The notes under the pieces are model-generated. The model saw only the letters and a list, made by a program, of their open reading frames with translations, searched no databases and was not told where the DNA came from. From assembly GCA_003550325.1 (NCBI GenBank), contig QKWP01000244.1:183288-247287 (forward strand): a DNA stretch of 64,000 nt, written 5' to 3'. Position 1 is the first letter of the stretch. Every line of letters starts with the position of its first letter. Source of the DNA: Gigaspora rosea. Taxonomy: Eukaryota; Glomeromycota; Glomeromycetes; Diversisporales; Gigasporaceae. Of this stretch, positions 1 to 10,519 are shown piece after piece. Made by a program: the position numbers and the translations under genes.

Positions 1-310
1 TTTTTATAAACTACAATATATATTAAAAACAAGAGGCTAGAGATAATATTTATAGAGTTCGCCAAGAATTAGTAAATAATTTTTTTGGCTAAAATTTTTT
101 TCAAAATTTGTCTATTTTTAGCTTATAAACAACTTAAACTTTTTTTCTTATAATATAAAATTAAATACTACTATAATATAATCTTTATTTTTAAATATTA
201 TCAAAAAAAAATTTAATTAAATATTTTAAATTTTAAAAAAAGTAGATCATAAGTATATTTATAGCAATTTTCCAGGCAAATTTGCCTGGAATTGCTTACA
301 GTTTAAGGGA
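1..310. other. AT-rich sequence with a short palindrome
   Basis: No gene is seen. Positions 263-296 form a near-perfect inverted repeat (core CCAGGCAAATTTGCCTGG) that could be the end of a small inserted element. The sequence just inside the neighbouring LTR remnant stops matching the other LTR at about 310, so this stretch probably belongs to whatever interrupted or truncated the 3' LTR. Confidence 0.5.
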
Positions 311-380
311 TAATAAAATATAAGTAAATTAATATTAGAAAATACATTCAAGAAACTAATCTAGAACTCGTTCTATAACA
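311..380 (-). repeat. 3' LTR remnant (first about 70 bp)
   Basis: This matches 10450-10519 with one mismatch and ends, in element orientation, with the LTR start TGTTATAGAACGAG. It directly abuts the polypurine tract at 381, as expected for the 3' LTR of a minus-strand element. The rest of the LTR is missing or displaced below position 310. Confidence 0.8.
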
Positions 381-396
381 TTTCCGTCCCCTTTAA
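381..396 (-). promoter_or_regulatory. Polypurine tract of the Gypsy element
   Basis: On the minus strand this reads AAAGGGGACGGAAA immediately before the 3' LTR start TGTTATAG. A purine run at this position is the plus-strand primer site of LTR retroelements. Confidence 0.8.
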
Positions 397-694
397 GAAT
401 GAGCACTGCGAATTCTAACTTCATCCAAGAGCATAGAGAATTTTTTTTCACTTAACTCTTCCAAGTTAGTATAAGTTATGTCCGTAGTGAAGTAGAGGAT
501 AGTCAATCCACAAATTTGAAATAGTTGGAAAATTCAGTTGGCACATTTCCATACTCGTGAAGCTCGTCGAGATCCTAAGCTTTCTTTTAGAGTGTTCCAT
601 AACTTTTGGGTCTTTTTCTTGGTTTTGCTATTTATCTTTAGTTGTCGAGATAATAACAGGCTTCAAGGATTTTAACTTGGGGTTCTCTATGTCT

Positions 695-1129
695 TCAATG
701 GCTTTCTATTCTGAGTCGAGTAAGTATGTCTTGTAACTTTTCTGAGTCAGTATTTCCAGTTAAAGGATCTCTTCGGATGTAAGTTCTATCCCTTGTCTCA
801 GTTAAATCATCAATCATTTTGTTTAAGGTAGTTCTTTTTGAATCTTTTTCATTTTCTGGTTCAAGAAGGATTATTGTGTTTTCCTCAATTGATTCTAATA
901 GAGGGTCAATTGCATTGTCTTCTGGTTCTAATTTTAAATTTTCTTGAGTAGGTTCTGTCGAGTAAATATAGTTCTCAAGATTTGGTTCAGGTGAAGGATC
1001 ATTCTGGATCTGGGTTTTATTTTCTGTAGGAAATTGTAGCGAGAGCAAAATTTCGTTTCCATTAGTTATAATAACATTATTTAAAGTAATACCCAAACTA
1101 TGATTTTGTGATAAGGAACTAAATTCCAA
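695..1129 (-). CDS. Acidic ORF downstream of integrase in the Gypsy element
   Basis: An open frame of 144 codons lies between the integrase relic and the polypurine tract, inside the retrotransposon. The product is acidic, rich in Glu, Asn and Thr, with a stretch of Glu/Pro-rich sequence around residues 45-95 and a more basic C-terminus. No conserved domain, signal peptide or membrane segment is evident. Its position is where some LTR elements carry an extra 3' ORF, but it could also be the unconstrained tail of the pol polyprotein that happens to stay open. Unlike the pol domains it has no internal stop. Function unknown. Confidence 0.4.
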   Translation of the reverse strand: MEFSSLSQNHSLGITLNNVIITNGNEILLSLQFPTENKTQIQNDPSPEPNLENYIYSTEPTQENLKLEPEDNAIDPLLESIEENTIILLEPENEKDSKRTTLNKMIDDLTETRDRTYIRRDPLTGNTDSEKLQDILTRLRIESH

Positions 1130-1689
1130 TGTTTAATAAATTCAGTAAGGGTAAATAAGGTTTGGGGTTGGAGTGTTAAAGTTTCCATAAAAAAAATTAA
1201 AGTTTTGTTCTTTGAGAGAAAAAGTAAAAGGAGAAATATTTTTTTTTTAGAAATTGTAATATTGGAATAAGGGTGGCTAATCTAATAATAAAAATATTGT
1301 TGTACATGGTAAATAAAAATAAGACTAGATAATTGTTTTGCAATGTCTATTATGTTCATAATGGCTATCATGTGATCAAAAATTCGTAACAAAGATCACG
1401 TAACCAAAAATCTTCTTGTAATTCAAAAATGCCGTCAAGTAAATTTGCGCGTTCCAATGACGTTTTCGTACTAAGATAAGCTTAGTAGAAAAGATGTGGA
1501 ATCTTTTAATGGGTATACAGTTAAAATTTCAGCTCGAACGGGTCAAATTGATTGACTTTACTTAGTAGCAAACGTTCCATGAATATAAAAATCTGATTTC
1601 TATATATTATTATTATTTCTAATTTTTAAATAAAATGGGGTGACTGATTCTAAAAAAAAATTGTTTGTTGTACACTATAAATTAAGGGG

Positions 1690-2895
1690 TTAAGGCTGTG
1701 TTTCCATCTGTTTTAAGAATTTCTCTCCGAAAATTCTAAATGACAATCATAGGTTGCCAATCTTGTTTCTCATAGTACTTAACAAGACGATCACTATTGT
1801 AGTACTGCTTTAATGTTTATTCATCTGTTGTACACAGTTTATAGGCGCCATTATTCAATTTTTCCTTAACAATAAATGGTCCTATTCTTTTCTCTTCAAA
1901 TTTTGCAGAGCAAGAGGCTTCTATGTCTTTTCTTTGTACCCAAACTTTGTCACCAATTTCAAATTCTTCTTTTTGTATTCTTGAGTCAAATCTAACTTTC
2001 TGTTTCTTTTAGGATTTAATTGTATTCTCTCTGGCAACATTATGTTGGTATGGTAATTCTTCTATTAATTCAAAGGCTCTTTGTAATATACTGTTTTCTA
2101 ATGATATTTCTTCATCTGAGTCAGCTAGGTCTATGGGGATAACAGTTTCAATGGGTAGGATAGCTTGTCTACCATATACTAAGTGGAAAGGGGTATATTC
2201 AGTGGTTGCATATCTCTTGGTTCTATACGCAAACAGTACAGCAGATATGTTCAGGTCCCAATCTTCAATATTTTCTGTAACTTTTGCAAGAGAATTACAA
2301 AGAGTTATATTAAAACTTTCAACAATTCCATTGGTATGAAAATGATAAAGTGAAGAGAATATGTGTTTTATCAAAAACTTTTCACACAATATTCTAACAA
2401 CTTCACTAGTGAAATTCTTTCCATTATCAGAAAGAATAATCTTGGGGACTCCATGTCAGCAAACAATTTCTTCAAAAATGAACTTTGCTAGGGTTTCTGC
2501 ACCTGCATCTGGTACAGCTTTAGCTTCAGGCCAGCGAGTAAGATAATCAGTTGCAACAATAATTAGCGATTGTTGCAAGCAGTTATTGGTAAAGGTCCTA
2601 CTAGGTATATGCCTATTCGTTCAAAGGCTCTTTCAACTTGGATAGGGTGGAGAGGTTCTTTTCTTTTGCTTTTGCCTCGTTTTTGGCAGACTTTACATGA
2701 GCGAACATAATTTTGAACATCTTTGTACATTTGGTCCCAATAGTAGCATTCAGATTTTTTATAATACATAGCATCGGTTCCTAAATGTCCAGTGGTAGGA
2801 TGACTATGCATCATATACAAAATTGGTTCAACTTTAGTCCATTTGATTACTCTAATAGGTTTGTTTGGATCTTTTCTATTCTTTTTATATAACAA
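1690..2895 (-). pseudogene. Integrase (Ty3/Gypsy pol), broken
   Basis: Three integrase parts can be followed on the minus strand. The N-terminal zinc-binding H2C2 domain lies in 2563-2895: two His in HSHPTTGH, then CKVC. The DDE core is spread over 2090-2580, with Asp in an ATDYLTRWPEA-like stretch, Asp in LSDNG and Glu in GIVESFN. A C-terminal part at 1690-2000 has a GDKVWVQRK-type motif and GPFIVKEK, typical of Gypsy integrases. Frames change near 2560 and 2390, and in-frame stops occur, for example TGA just before HGVPK. In the element this domain integrates cDNA into the host genome; this copy cannot encode a continuous protein. Confidence 0.85.
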
Positions 2896-3040
2896 TTTGT
2901 CCTTTATTCTATAATGTCTAGCTTGATTAATAATTGTCTTTTTTCATTGTCCGTTAAGTTAGAGGGGAGTGTGTCTGTTTCTAAGTATTCTATTAAATTT
3001 TGGTATTGATCCAAATTTATGTAATAGCAGTAGTAGAGGA

Positions 3041-4900
3041 GTGTGTCTGGGTCAGTAATCGAGAAAGAACATCAACATTCAAATGGATTCTTCCAGGTTT
3101 ATGTATGATAGTAAAGTGGTAGGGTTGGAGTTTCATTATCCATCGGCCTAAATGTCCTTTTGGTTGGGAAGATTTTAATTATTTGAGAGCAAAGTGGTCG
3201 GTAACCAGTGTGAAGTGATTTGTACCAAAATATTTGTGGAAATATTCAATGGCCCATACTACGGCAGCACATTCTAATTCAGTTGCTCCATAGTTCATTT
3301 CTTCTCTTTTTAGACTTTTACTAGTATAAGCAATAGGATGTTCCTTTTCAACATCCGATATTTGACTAAGAGTAGCTTCAAATCTGGTATAGGAAGCATC
3401 AGTGGCTAAAATAAATTCTCTTTTGTAGTCAGGGTATATGAGGATAGGGGCAGTAGCAGGGACACGTATAAATTGGTTTAAAAATTTAAAATATTTATTG
3501 TGAAAATCGCAAATATTTGGATTTATTTAGGTTTTAACCAGTATTATGAAATTAAGCAGTAATTTAGGCCATATCACATGATTATTACATGATTGATAAG
3601 ACTTGAAAATTTTGTATTACAAACAACCAAACATGCATGTGATTTATAATTGCAAATAGCCAATCAAATCGTCAAGATCATGAGGTTTATATATAGAAAA
3701 ACTTCAATAAATTTAGTTTTATTTGGAAAATACTTGAAAATTTGGATTTACTTGGGTAAATTTGGATCCAAATTTTTACGTGTTCCTGGGCAGTAGTAAG
3801 TCGGTGCTTGAGTTCATTAAAGGCTTTTTGATATTGGTCATTCTATTCATAAGTATTATCCTTATGTAGCAGTTGATTAAGAGGGTAGGCAATAGAGAAG
3901 AAGTGTTTAATGAACTGTCGATAGTATCTAGCAAGGCCTAAGAATGAGCGTAGTTGGGTATCACTTTTTGGAGTTTGGATTTTCTGAACAGCAATTATCT
4001 TGTCTGGGTCTGGGGAGATTCCTTTTTCTTCTATTATATATCCTAAGAAAGATAGGCGTTTCATCCAAAAATTACATTTCTCTATGTTTAACTTCAATCC
4101 TGCTTCATGTATCCTGGTGAATATTTCTCTTAGATGCTTAATATGGTCATCAAATGTTCGTGAGAAGATATTGGTTTCATCCAGGTATACTACTACATAT
4201 TTGTAAGCTATGCCTTGGTAAACTTTATTCATAAGGCGTTGAAAGGTAGCAGGGGCATTACACAATTTAAAGGGCATAACATTGAACTCGTAGGTTCTAT
4301 ATCTAGTGATGAAAGCAGTTTTCTTTTTATCTTCTAGGTGTACTTTTACTTGCCAGTATCCACTCATAAGATCAAGGGTGGAGAAATAGGTAGCTCCAGC
4401 AAGTGAGTCAAGCATTTCATCTATTCGGGGTAGAGGGTATTGGTCCTTTTTGGTAATGGCATTGAGTTTCTATAATCTACACAAAATCTTTTCTTTCCAT
4501 TTTTCTTTGTTACCAATACAACAGGAAAGGCCCACGGGCTAGAGGACTCTTTTATTAATTTATTATCCAACATTCGTTGTACCTCTTCATTAATAAAAGT
4601 TTGCTCGGTAAGAGGTACCATATAAGGTTGAGAACTGACAGGAAGTACGTTGTCAGTAAAAATTCTATGGGTTACTAGATCAGTTCTACCTAGTTGGGTC
4701 ATATCCTTTGCAAAAAGGTCAACAAATTCAAGAAACAGTTGTCGAAATTGGGCTCCTTGGTGAGTAGTTAAGGGTCCTACTTTTGGTTTGATTTCCTGAG
4801 TCACAGTATAAATTTCTCGAATAATTCTGGGTCTAGAATTGTCTGTATCTTCGAGTAGTTTTTGATCTTGCTTAGGATGACTCAAAAATTTGAGCATCAC
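3041..4900 (-). pseudogene. Reverse transcriptase and RNase H (Ty3/Gypsy pol), interrupted
   Basis: Minus-strand pol core. 4421-4900 encodes the RT fingers with the KKNGKKRFCVDYR motif. After a frameshift near 4440, 3843-4415 encodes the palm with STLDLMSGYWQV (first catalytic Asp), VYLDE in place of the usual YLDD (positions 4176-4181), and the connection with FLGLARYYRQFI. The frame then runs through a TAG near 3845 into the RNase H part. The hAT-type MITE at 3457-3788 splits this region. RNase H continues at 3160-3456 with ATDASYT (Asp), ELECAA (Glu) and VTDHFAL (Asp). A TAA follows near 3178. Removing the MITE and one duplication copy would restore the local frame, so the MITE inserted into a then-coherent frame. 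The Asp-to-Glu change and other lesions make this copy non-functional. Confidence 0.88.
3457..3788. mobile_element. hAT-type MITE inserted in the Gypsy pol gene
   Basis: 332 bp with imperfect terminal inverted repeats: left CAGGGACACGTATAAATT, right (reverse complement) CAGGAACACGTAAAAATT. It is flanked by the exact 8-bp duplication GGCAGTAG at 3449-3456 and 3789-3796. A CAGGG-type terminus plus 8-bp duplication is diagnostic of hAT elements. No ORF is present, so it is non-autonomous. Confidence 0.9.
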
Positions 4901-4991
4901 TATTATTAAGATTGGATACAGAAGCGGCAGAGGAAGAGGATTCGTTATACAAATTCCTTAGTCGATAATGGAAGGTTTCAAAGTAACTAAC

Positions 4992-6030
4992 TCAGGCTTG
5001 TAGTTCCTTTATGGTCTGGTCCTGATGTTTAAAGGTTTTAGCTTGTTCCTGTAGTAGAGCGATAATTTGGGCCTGTTGTCTAATCTGTTTCTGAAGGAGA
5101 GGGACTATATCAGTGGGTTCTAAAATTGCTGGTACAGTTTTGATGGGTGCAACAACAGGTGATCCTGGTGTTGGAGAGGTTGGAGAAGACAGAACTTCTG
5201 GGTCTGGAGAAGGGTGAAGTGCTTCATAATATTCCTCACAATAGGAATCAAATTGTTCTAACTCAGTGTTCTTTTTGGCCATAATACATTCCTTACAGAG
5301 TCTAACAGTTCCTTGGAAATTTCTTTGTAAGTTTTCCATAGCTTTCCTTTGGTCAAAGCCTGGATGACTAGTGTCAAAAGATTCTTTTAAAATTTTTTAT
5401 AGAGTCTCTTCTTCAGTTTTACTCAATTATACTTGGGAGGCTCTCATAATAATATTGACTTCATTATAGGTATAGTCCTAGTTGGATAGGTCAGCTATTT
5501 GGGGTTCAAGAGCATGAGCAAGGTCTTCATTACTTTCTCCAATCTGTATCTGGGCGAGTCAATAAATTCAGCTTTGGTTAAGGTCATATGCATGTCCTGC
5601 ATTTCTGGTGGATTCGGTATAGTGATGTACTCGAGTCCATAAGTTGTAATTGGGATTTCATTTCACATCCTTGGCAGCTTTATAAGCATACAAGCATTCA
5701 AGATTGCAGAATCGAGTATTTTCTCGGATTGGGTCTAGTTTAATCATCTTGGATCTAATGCCTTGTTCTCTACAAAGCCTACATTCCGTTAGAGTTCCTT
5801 AGCCTTCACCATTTGTAAAGAATTCAATACTTCAAGGGTCATCCTGGTCTAGAGCATGATGGAAATCATTCTAACATCCTTTGCAAACTAAGGTTTGCTC
5901 CAGAGGCCTAATTTCTTCTGATCTCTTGGGTACCTTGCATTTACAGCAATGGTTTACCCTAAAAGGGGAAAAATGGAGTAGCCGATTGGCATTTACTTCC
6001 TGAGGTTGACAACCACATTGATATTGTTGG
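4992..6030 (-). pseudogene. Cys-rich and coiled-coil region between zinc knuckles and RT
   Basis: Part of the retrotransposon polyprotein, now broken by at least three stops. 4992-5339 is open (115 codons): it starts with a CKEC motif and a later YCEEYYEAL, then a Pro/Ser-rich linker, and ends in a Gln-rich segment (QIRQQAQIIALLQEQ) likely to form a coiled coil. Upstream, 5640-5950 reads through stops as a run of paired cysteines (HCCKC, CKGC, ECRLC, FCNLECLYAYK). The FCNLEC-LYAYK pattern resembles treble-clef zinc fingers of the MYM/FCS kind, but that is only a similarity of spacing. Such a region is not part of the standard Gypsy gag-pol layout. Confidence 0.5.
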
Positions 6031-6046
6031 TTTTCAAGAATCTGGG

Positions 6047-6433
6047 TCATTTGGGGCAGTTGGCACCAATGTGTCCATATTCTCTACATTGATAACATAG
6101 GTTATTAGGACAGTCCTTGTACAGGTGGCCAGGTTGGGAGCAAATTTTGCAAATATTTTGTTTAGGGGCTTGTTTAGGACAGTATGCAGCAAGGTGTCCA
6201 TAATGATGGCAATGGTAGCATTCATTATTAGGACAGTTAGCATAAAAATGGTTGTAGGAGTAGCAGCGTCCACATTTCTGTTTAGTAAATGAGGCGCTGG
6301 GTCTGGATCTGTAAGTAACTGTTGTCCAATTATCGGATTTGATTTTTACTACATAGGCTTCTTTTGGATGAAGGTATTCTTGTTCAAACTTTTCTAATTC
6401 CTTTTCATTAGTGATAGTTGGTTGAGCAGGCAA
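6047..6433 (-). pseudogene. Array of four CCHC zinc knuckles downstream of the protease
   Basis: Open for 128 codons. Four consecutive CX2CX4HX4C zinc knuckles lie in the C-terminal two thirds: CGRCYSYNHFYANC, CYHCHHYGHLAAYC, CKICSQPGHLYKDC and CYQCREYGHIGANC. CCHC knuckles bind single-stranded nucleic acid and normally sit at the end of gag. Here they follow the aspartic protease (6482-7525), giving this element zinc knuckles both before and after the protease. The frame is broken from its neighbours by a stop/frameshift near 6440 and at 6046, so it was presumably once part of a longer polyprotein. Confidence 0.75.
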
Positions 6434-6481
6434 AGATTGATTGTGCTCATAGGTAGTAGGTATGTGAATTTTCTTTTTATT

Positions 6482-7525
6482 CTACCTGAGGGTATAAGCT
6501 TTGTTTTTCCAACTATAACTGGCATCTACTTTCTGCGACCAGTCATTACCTAGAAGTAATGAGTAAGAGGTAGCATTCATTACTTCAACATCCATAGGGA
6601 TGGTGGTTCCTTCAATTTCAATGGGTAGGTTTTTGATTATGCCTAAGGGTCGAACAGAGGGTCCAGTGGCTAAGACAATTAGGCTAGAGGAAAGTGCTTC
6701 TATTTTCAATCCAAGTTCTCTTACAACTTGGTTAGAAATCATACTGACAGCAGCACCACTATCAATTACAGCATGATAGGGCTTTCTATTAAGTTTAATA
6801 TTGCACTTAACAGGAGTAGTATAGGTAGGTGTCTGGATCTGTGGAGTATTGGATTCTTCAATCAAAAGGTTAGAGAGAGCAATTCTAATAGTTTTATTAG
6901 CCAGGAAGGCCTCAAATTGTTCATAAGTGTAATCATTGGCAGTGTCAAGAGTATAAACATCATGAGGATAGGGTGTAGAGGAGCAGTTTCTGGACCTGGA
7001 TCGGTTTGAGGAGCGATAGTTCCTACTATCTCTATATCTATCATGTGATTGACTTCGGCTTCTGGATCGGTTGTATCCAGAGCGGTTATAATTTCTATCT
7101 CTGGATTGGCTTTTGTTTCTGGATCTGGATCTGTCATAGGATCGATTATTTCTGGAGGAGTAGTTATTGCTTCTACCACGAGATTGGTATCCTTGGTAAT
7201 CCTTTTTATTATCCTGGTACCAAGTATGACAGTTTCTAATAAAATGTCCTTTTTGACCACAATAATAGCATATAGTATTTCCAGTGCTAGATTGAGGTCG
7301 GTCCTTACTTTGGTCAGTATAGTAGGCAGGAGTAGGAGTAGAAGGAGCAGCTTGTTTTTCAGCAAAATTTATGCTGAGCTTGGCAATCTGTTCGGTAAGA
7401 CGTTCAATGGCTTGGTTGGTATCATTGATATTATGTGCAGAGGCCATTATCTGACCAGTTTCCCATTTTCTGGCTTCAGTAATAGCATCATCCAATTCAG
7501 CAGGTTCGGCAGCTTGGACATTCAT
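6482..7525 (-). pseudogene. Gag C-terminus with zinc knuckle, RS-rich linker and aspartic protease
   Basis: Open for 347 codons. Residues about 1-70 complete the capsid region. A CCHC knuckle CYYCGQKGHFIRNC follows at about residue 86. About residues 105-195 are a strongly basic Arg/Ser/Asn/Tyr-rich linker (SRSRNRSQS-like). Residues about 235-340 form a retropepsin-like aspartic protease with the active-site motif YHAVIDSGAAVSMIS and later LLLGNDW. The protease would process the gag-pol polyprotein. The frame joins the upstream gag at 7525-7540 through a TGA that would be Arg if CGA, so the real coding unit began upstream. Confidence 0.85.
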
Positions 7526-7537
7526 GGTGTATTCAGG

Positions 7538-8050
7538 TCATAATCCTTGGATAAAGAACTGGATCATGACAGCTTCAGAAAAAGTACCAGTGGGATCTAC
7601 TTGTTCCTTGAGGCGTTTAAAGCGGCTAATATAGGTATCAACTGTATCTGCGCCTTGTTTAATTTCAAATAATTGTTTTTGCCAGGTTGCTTTTTGTTTA
7701 GTGGTACTAAACTTTTCTCTGAAAAGATAGAAAAAACTATAGATATGTACGTCATCAACTTTTCGGTCATGTTGACAATGATAAAAATGAGTAGGGGCAT
7801 GTTTAAGACTTGCAAGCCATTCTTGAGCATTGTCCTTCATATAAGCACAGGCAAGTTCTAATTGTCGAGCAGGGCTCCAGTGGTTAGCCTTAGCAGCTCT
7901 TTCAAATTCTTCCAGCTATGTTACAGGGCCCTGGGCTTCGTCACCTCGATAAAAGTCAATTTTAAGAAGTGATTTTTCACTACCTTGTCCAAGAGCATTG
8001 GTGAGAGTAGTCATTGCTTCAGCAGCGGCAATTAAAGCTTCATTAGCCAT
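7538..8050 (-). pseudogene. Gag capsid region (Retrotrans_gag-like)
   Basis: The most plausible gag start is the ATG at 8050 (MANEALIAAAEAM), followed by a helical capsid region. In-frame features typical of the Retrotrans_gag family include AQEWLASL, LFREKF and a YISRFKRLKEQ segment, then IQGL before the break. One TAG near 7919 interrupts the frame just before LEEFERAA (a Trp codon would fit), and TGA near 7538 separates it from the following gag-protease block. Capsid proteins package element RNA into cytoplasmic particles. Confidence 0.8.
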
Positions 8051-9222
8051 GTTTTCTTCTGGTTCTGGTTCTTCTATAGTTGCTTCTGATTCAGGTTCTG
8101 AGAGTACTTCTTCTTCTGGTTCGTCGGCTTGATAATTTCTTCTTTTTGTATTCCTTCTAATTCTTCCAATATTTCAACTAGGTTTATTTCTTCAAAATTT
8201 CCTTTCTTAGATTTATTTCTTCTTTGGGAAGTACTTGCTCTACAATTTCTTGGTCTGGGTAAGCTCCAATAAATTGAGGTTGGACAAACTCTGGTTGGGG
8301 TTCAAGTGTTTGGCATTGCGTTGAAGAGGAGAAGTATGTAAAGATGTAGTATTAGGTGCAAATTGGTTTTCAGAATAGAATTCGTTAACTATAGGTGGTT
8401 GAGGAGTAGTTGCAGGTTGAGGTGTGCGTTGAAAATAGGTATAAGGATTAAGATTTTAAATAAGTCGAGCAACTCGAGTTGGAGGAGGAGTAGTTGTGCG
8501 TGGAAATGGGTTATTTAAAGGGATTTCAACAATGGGTGAAGTAGGTAATTGAAGTAGTTGAAGTGGAGGAGGAAATTGAATATGAGTAGTATTTTCGTCG
8601 TAAGGGGCTAAAGTAGGAGAATGTGAGGGTTCAACTGGGTCGTCTAATTCTTCAGGGAATAGATTATATATAGATTGTGGGGCAGGAGTAGGATCAAATG
8701 TAAAAATATTATTGTTGTTGTCCTGGGGCATAGTACTGGTGAGGGGTTATTAAAGGTATTAGTTATTCGTGCAGGTTGAATAGGAGTGGCTAGGGTAGGG
8801 CCTTCGATATATAGATCAAAAGCGTTTCCTTCAAAATTGAGAGGTAAAATAGGTCGTAAAGTGTGCCGAGTATATCCTTGAAGGAGGGCAGCAATAACTT
8901 CAGTGGGGTTAAGGTTGGGATTATTATAGCGATAGCTAAAAACAATGTCTCTATCAGCAGCTCTAGTAGCGTTATAATTGTTATATTCTTTGAGAGTATA
9001 AAAAGCGGCAATAGTTTGTTGAGTATAGCTAGTAGCAAGGTATGCTTGTTGGTATCGATTTCAAAAAGTGCGAAAAGCTCGGAAATAGCAGATAGGAGGA
9101 TAGCAAACTGTACAAGATAGGTCTGGGTTAACAATTTGTTGGACGTCTACGGCAAGAGTAGAAGGATGGTTGGCATCGTGTGCTTCAATTTGTTCTAAAT
9201 GGATTTGATAAGCTCTATTCAT
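8051..9222 (-). pseudogene. Leader ORF upstream of gag
   Basis: Minus-strand reading from the ATG at 9222 (MNRAYQIHLEQ) gives a Tyr/Asn-rich protein through an internal TGA near 9059, then a frameshift near 8725 into a Pro/Thr-rich open frame (8456-8731) and a degraded, acidic Glu-rich segment that reaches gag. I recognise no domain. It may be an N-terminal extension of gag or a separate leader protein. Alternative-frame hydrophobic reads in 8790-9134 look like shadows of this frame. Confidence 0.45.
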
Positions 9223-9618
9223 ATAGAAATCTAAGAAAATAGTTAGTAGACTTTTACAGGTTCAAATTTAAGTTAAACAGGTTTGGGTTTCTATTATAAA
9301 TTGTTAGAGAAGAAAATAAAATACAAATCTAATTCTAAAATTACTAATTCAAATCAAACAAGTGCTACAAAAGCAGAGGCTTCAAGTATGCCCTTCTGAA
9401 CGAATCTTTTTCAATTCGACAAGAAAATACCGGTGCAACAAATGCAAGAGGCTTCAAGTATGAACTTCTGAATAAATCTCTTTCAATTCGACAGGTAAAC
9501 CAAAAAAAAAATACTTAATTACAAGAGCATAGAGAGGAAGAGGAGAGATATCCAAAGATATATCCTTGCAGAGATGAGGGAAGAGAGGTTCTAGTGTTCC
9601 GGCTGTTTTAAATGTTTT

Positions 9619-9633
9619 CGCTAGAAGGCACCA
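9619..9633 (-). promoter_or_regulatory. Primer binding site of the Gypsy element
   Basis: On the minus strand TGGTGCCTTCTAGCG begins 3 nt after the 5' LTR end (...TTGTAACA). TGG pairs with the CCA end of a tRNA, so the primer would be a tRNA ending in GAAGGCACCA. I cannot name the tRNA. Confidence 0.75.
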
Positions 9634-9636
9634 AAA

Positions 9637-10519
9637 TGTTACAAGTGACTATAGCCTTCAATATAGTACTTGTAACACAGCACATAGCGACAGGGATCTT
9701 GTAAGGGTCAGAGAAGATATGAAGCAGTGTGGAAGTGGAATATTACTTCACTAGAGCGGTTTAGTATATATTTATTAAATGACAAGAGTATATTTATTGA
9801 TCAAAGATATATTTTATTTATTTAGATAATAATATACAAGAGATATAACTATGTTTAGGCATTAAAGAGAGGAGGAAGGGAATCTGAGTCTAATATGTAG
9901 AAGAGGAGAAAACTAGGGTTTATATATCTTTTTACATTTATAAGTTACAATAGTACGAAATGGTAAAAATGATAGAAATGGTAGAAATGGTAGAAATAGT
10001 TAACCATGTTACTCATACTTCTAACTAAGCCATATATACTTTACAGAAACTACCTAATTTTTATTCATTAAGTTATTATAATCTTAAAGATTATAATAAA
10101 ATTATCAAAATTATATTTTATAATAATCTTATAATACTCATAATAATCTTATAATAATCTTAAAATAATCTTATAATAATCTTAATAAAAACATCTTAAA
10201 ATAATCTTAAACAATAATCATATGATTATCTTATAATAATTTATAATTATTAAACTATAATAATATTATTATTATTAAATATTAAATCTTAAAATAACCT
10301 TTTATTTATAAAAAAAATATTATTAATAACTTTAATATTATCTTAAACTATCTTAAATTCATTAAAAAAAAAGTGCTAGTTTCTGTAAAGTAGTTAATAA
10401 TATAAAATAATAATAATGTAATATAAAATAATAATACAATAAAATAATATAATAAAATATAAGTAAATTAATATTAGAAAATACATTCAAGAAACTAATC
10501 TAAAACTCGTTCTATAACA
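9637..10519 (-). repeat. 5' LTR of the Gypsy element
   Basis: 883 bp, from TGTTATAGAACGAG (at 10519, minus strand) to ...TTGTAACA (at 9637), with the canonical TG..CA ends. The 3' part contains a small inverted repeat TGTTACAAGT / ACTTGTAACA at 9637-9677. Positions 10080-10330 are a degenerate AATAATCTTAT-type simple repeat. Confidence 0.8.

Larger units (their letters stand above)
311..10519 (-). mobile_element. Ty3/Gypsy LTR retrotransposon, degenerate
   Basis: A minus-strand LTR retrotransposon. In its own orientation it runs 5' LTR (9637-10519), PBS, leader ORF, gag with CCHC zinc knuckle, aspartic protease, extra zinc-knuckle and Cys-rich region, reverse transcriptase, RNase H, integrase, an acidic 3' ORF, a polypurine tract, and 70 bp of 3' LTR (311-380). 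The RT-RNase H-integrase order identifies the Ty3/Gypsy (Metaviridae-type) lineage. About 70 bp at the two LTR starts differ at only one position, yet the reading frames hold many stops and frameshifts. A hAT-type MITE interrupts the element at 3457-3788. The 3' LTR is cut off after its first 70 bp, so one target-site duplication cannot be checked. Confidence 0.9.

Noticed and set aside
7006-7543. Plus-strand frames of 77-164 codons across the gag-protease region
   Set aside because: Shadows opposite the RS-rich linker; no motif, whereas the minus strand has the zinc knuckle and protease site.
8790-9134. Hydrophobic minus-strand frame suggesting a membrane protein
   Set aside because: Overlaps the leader ORF starting at 9222 in another frame; Leu/Ile richness follows from the CTA/ATT-rich alternative reading.
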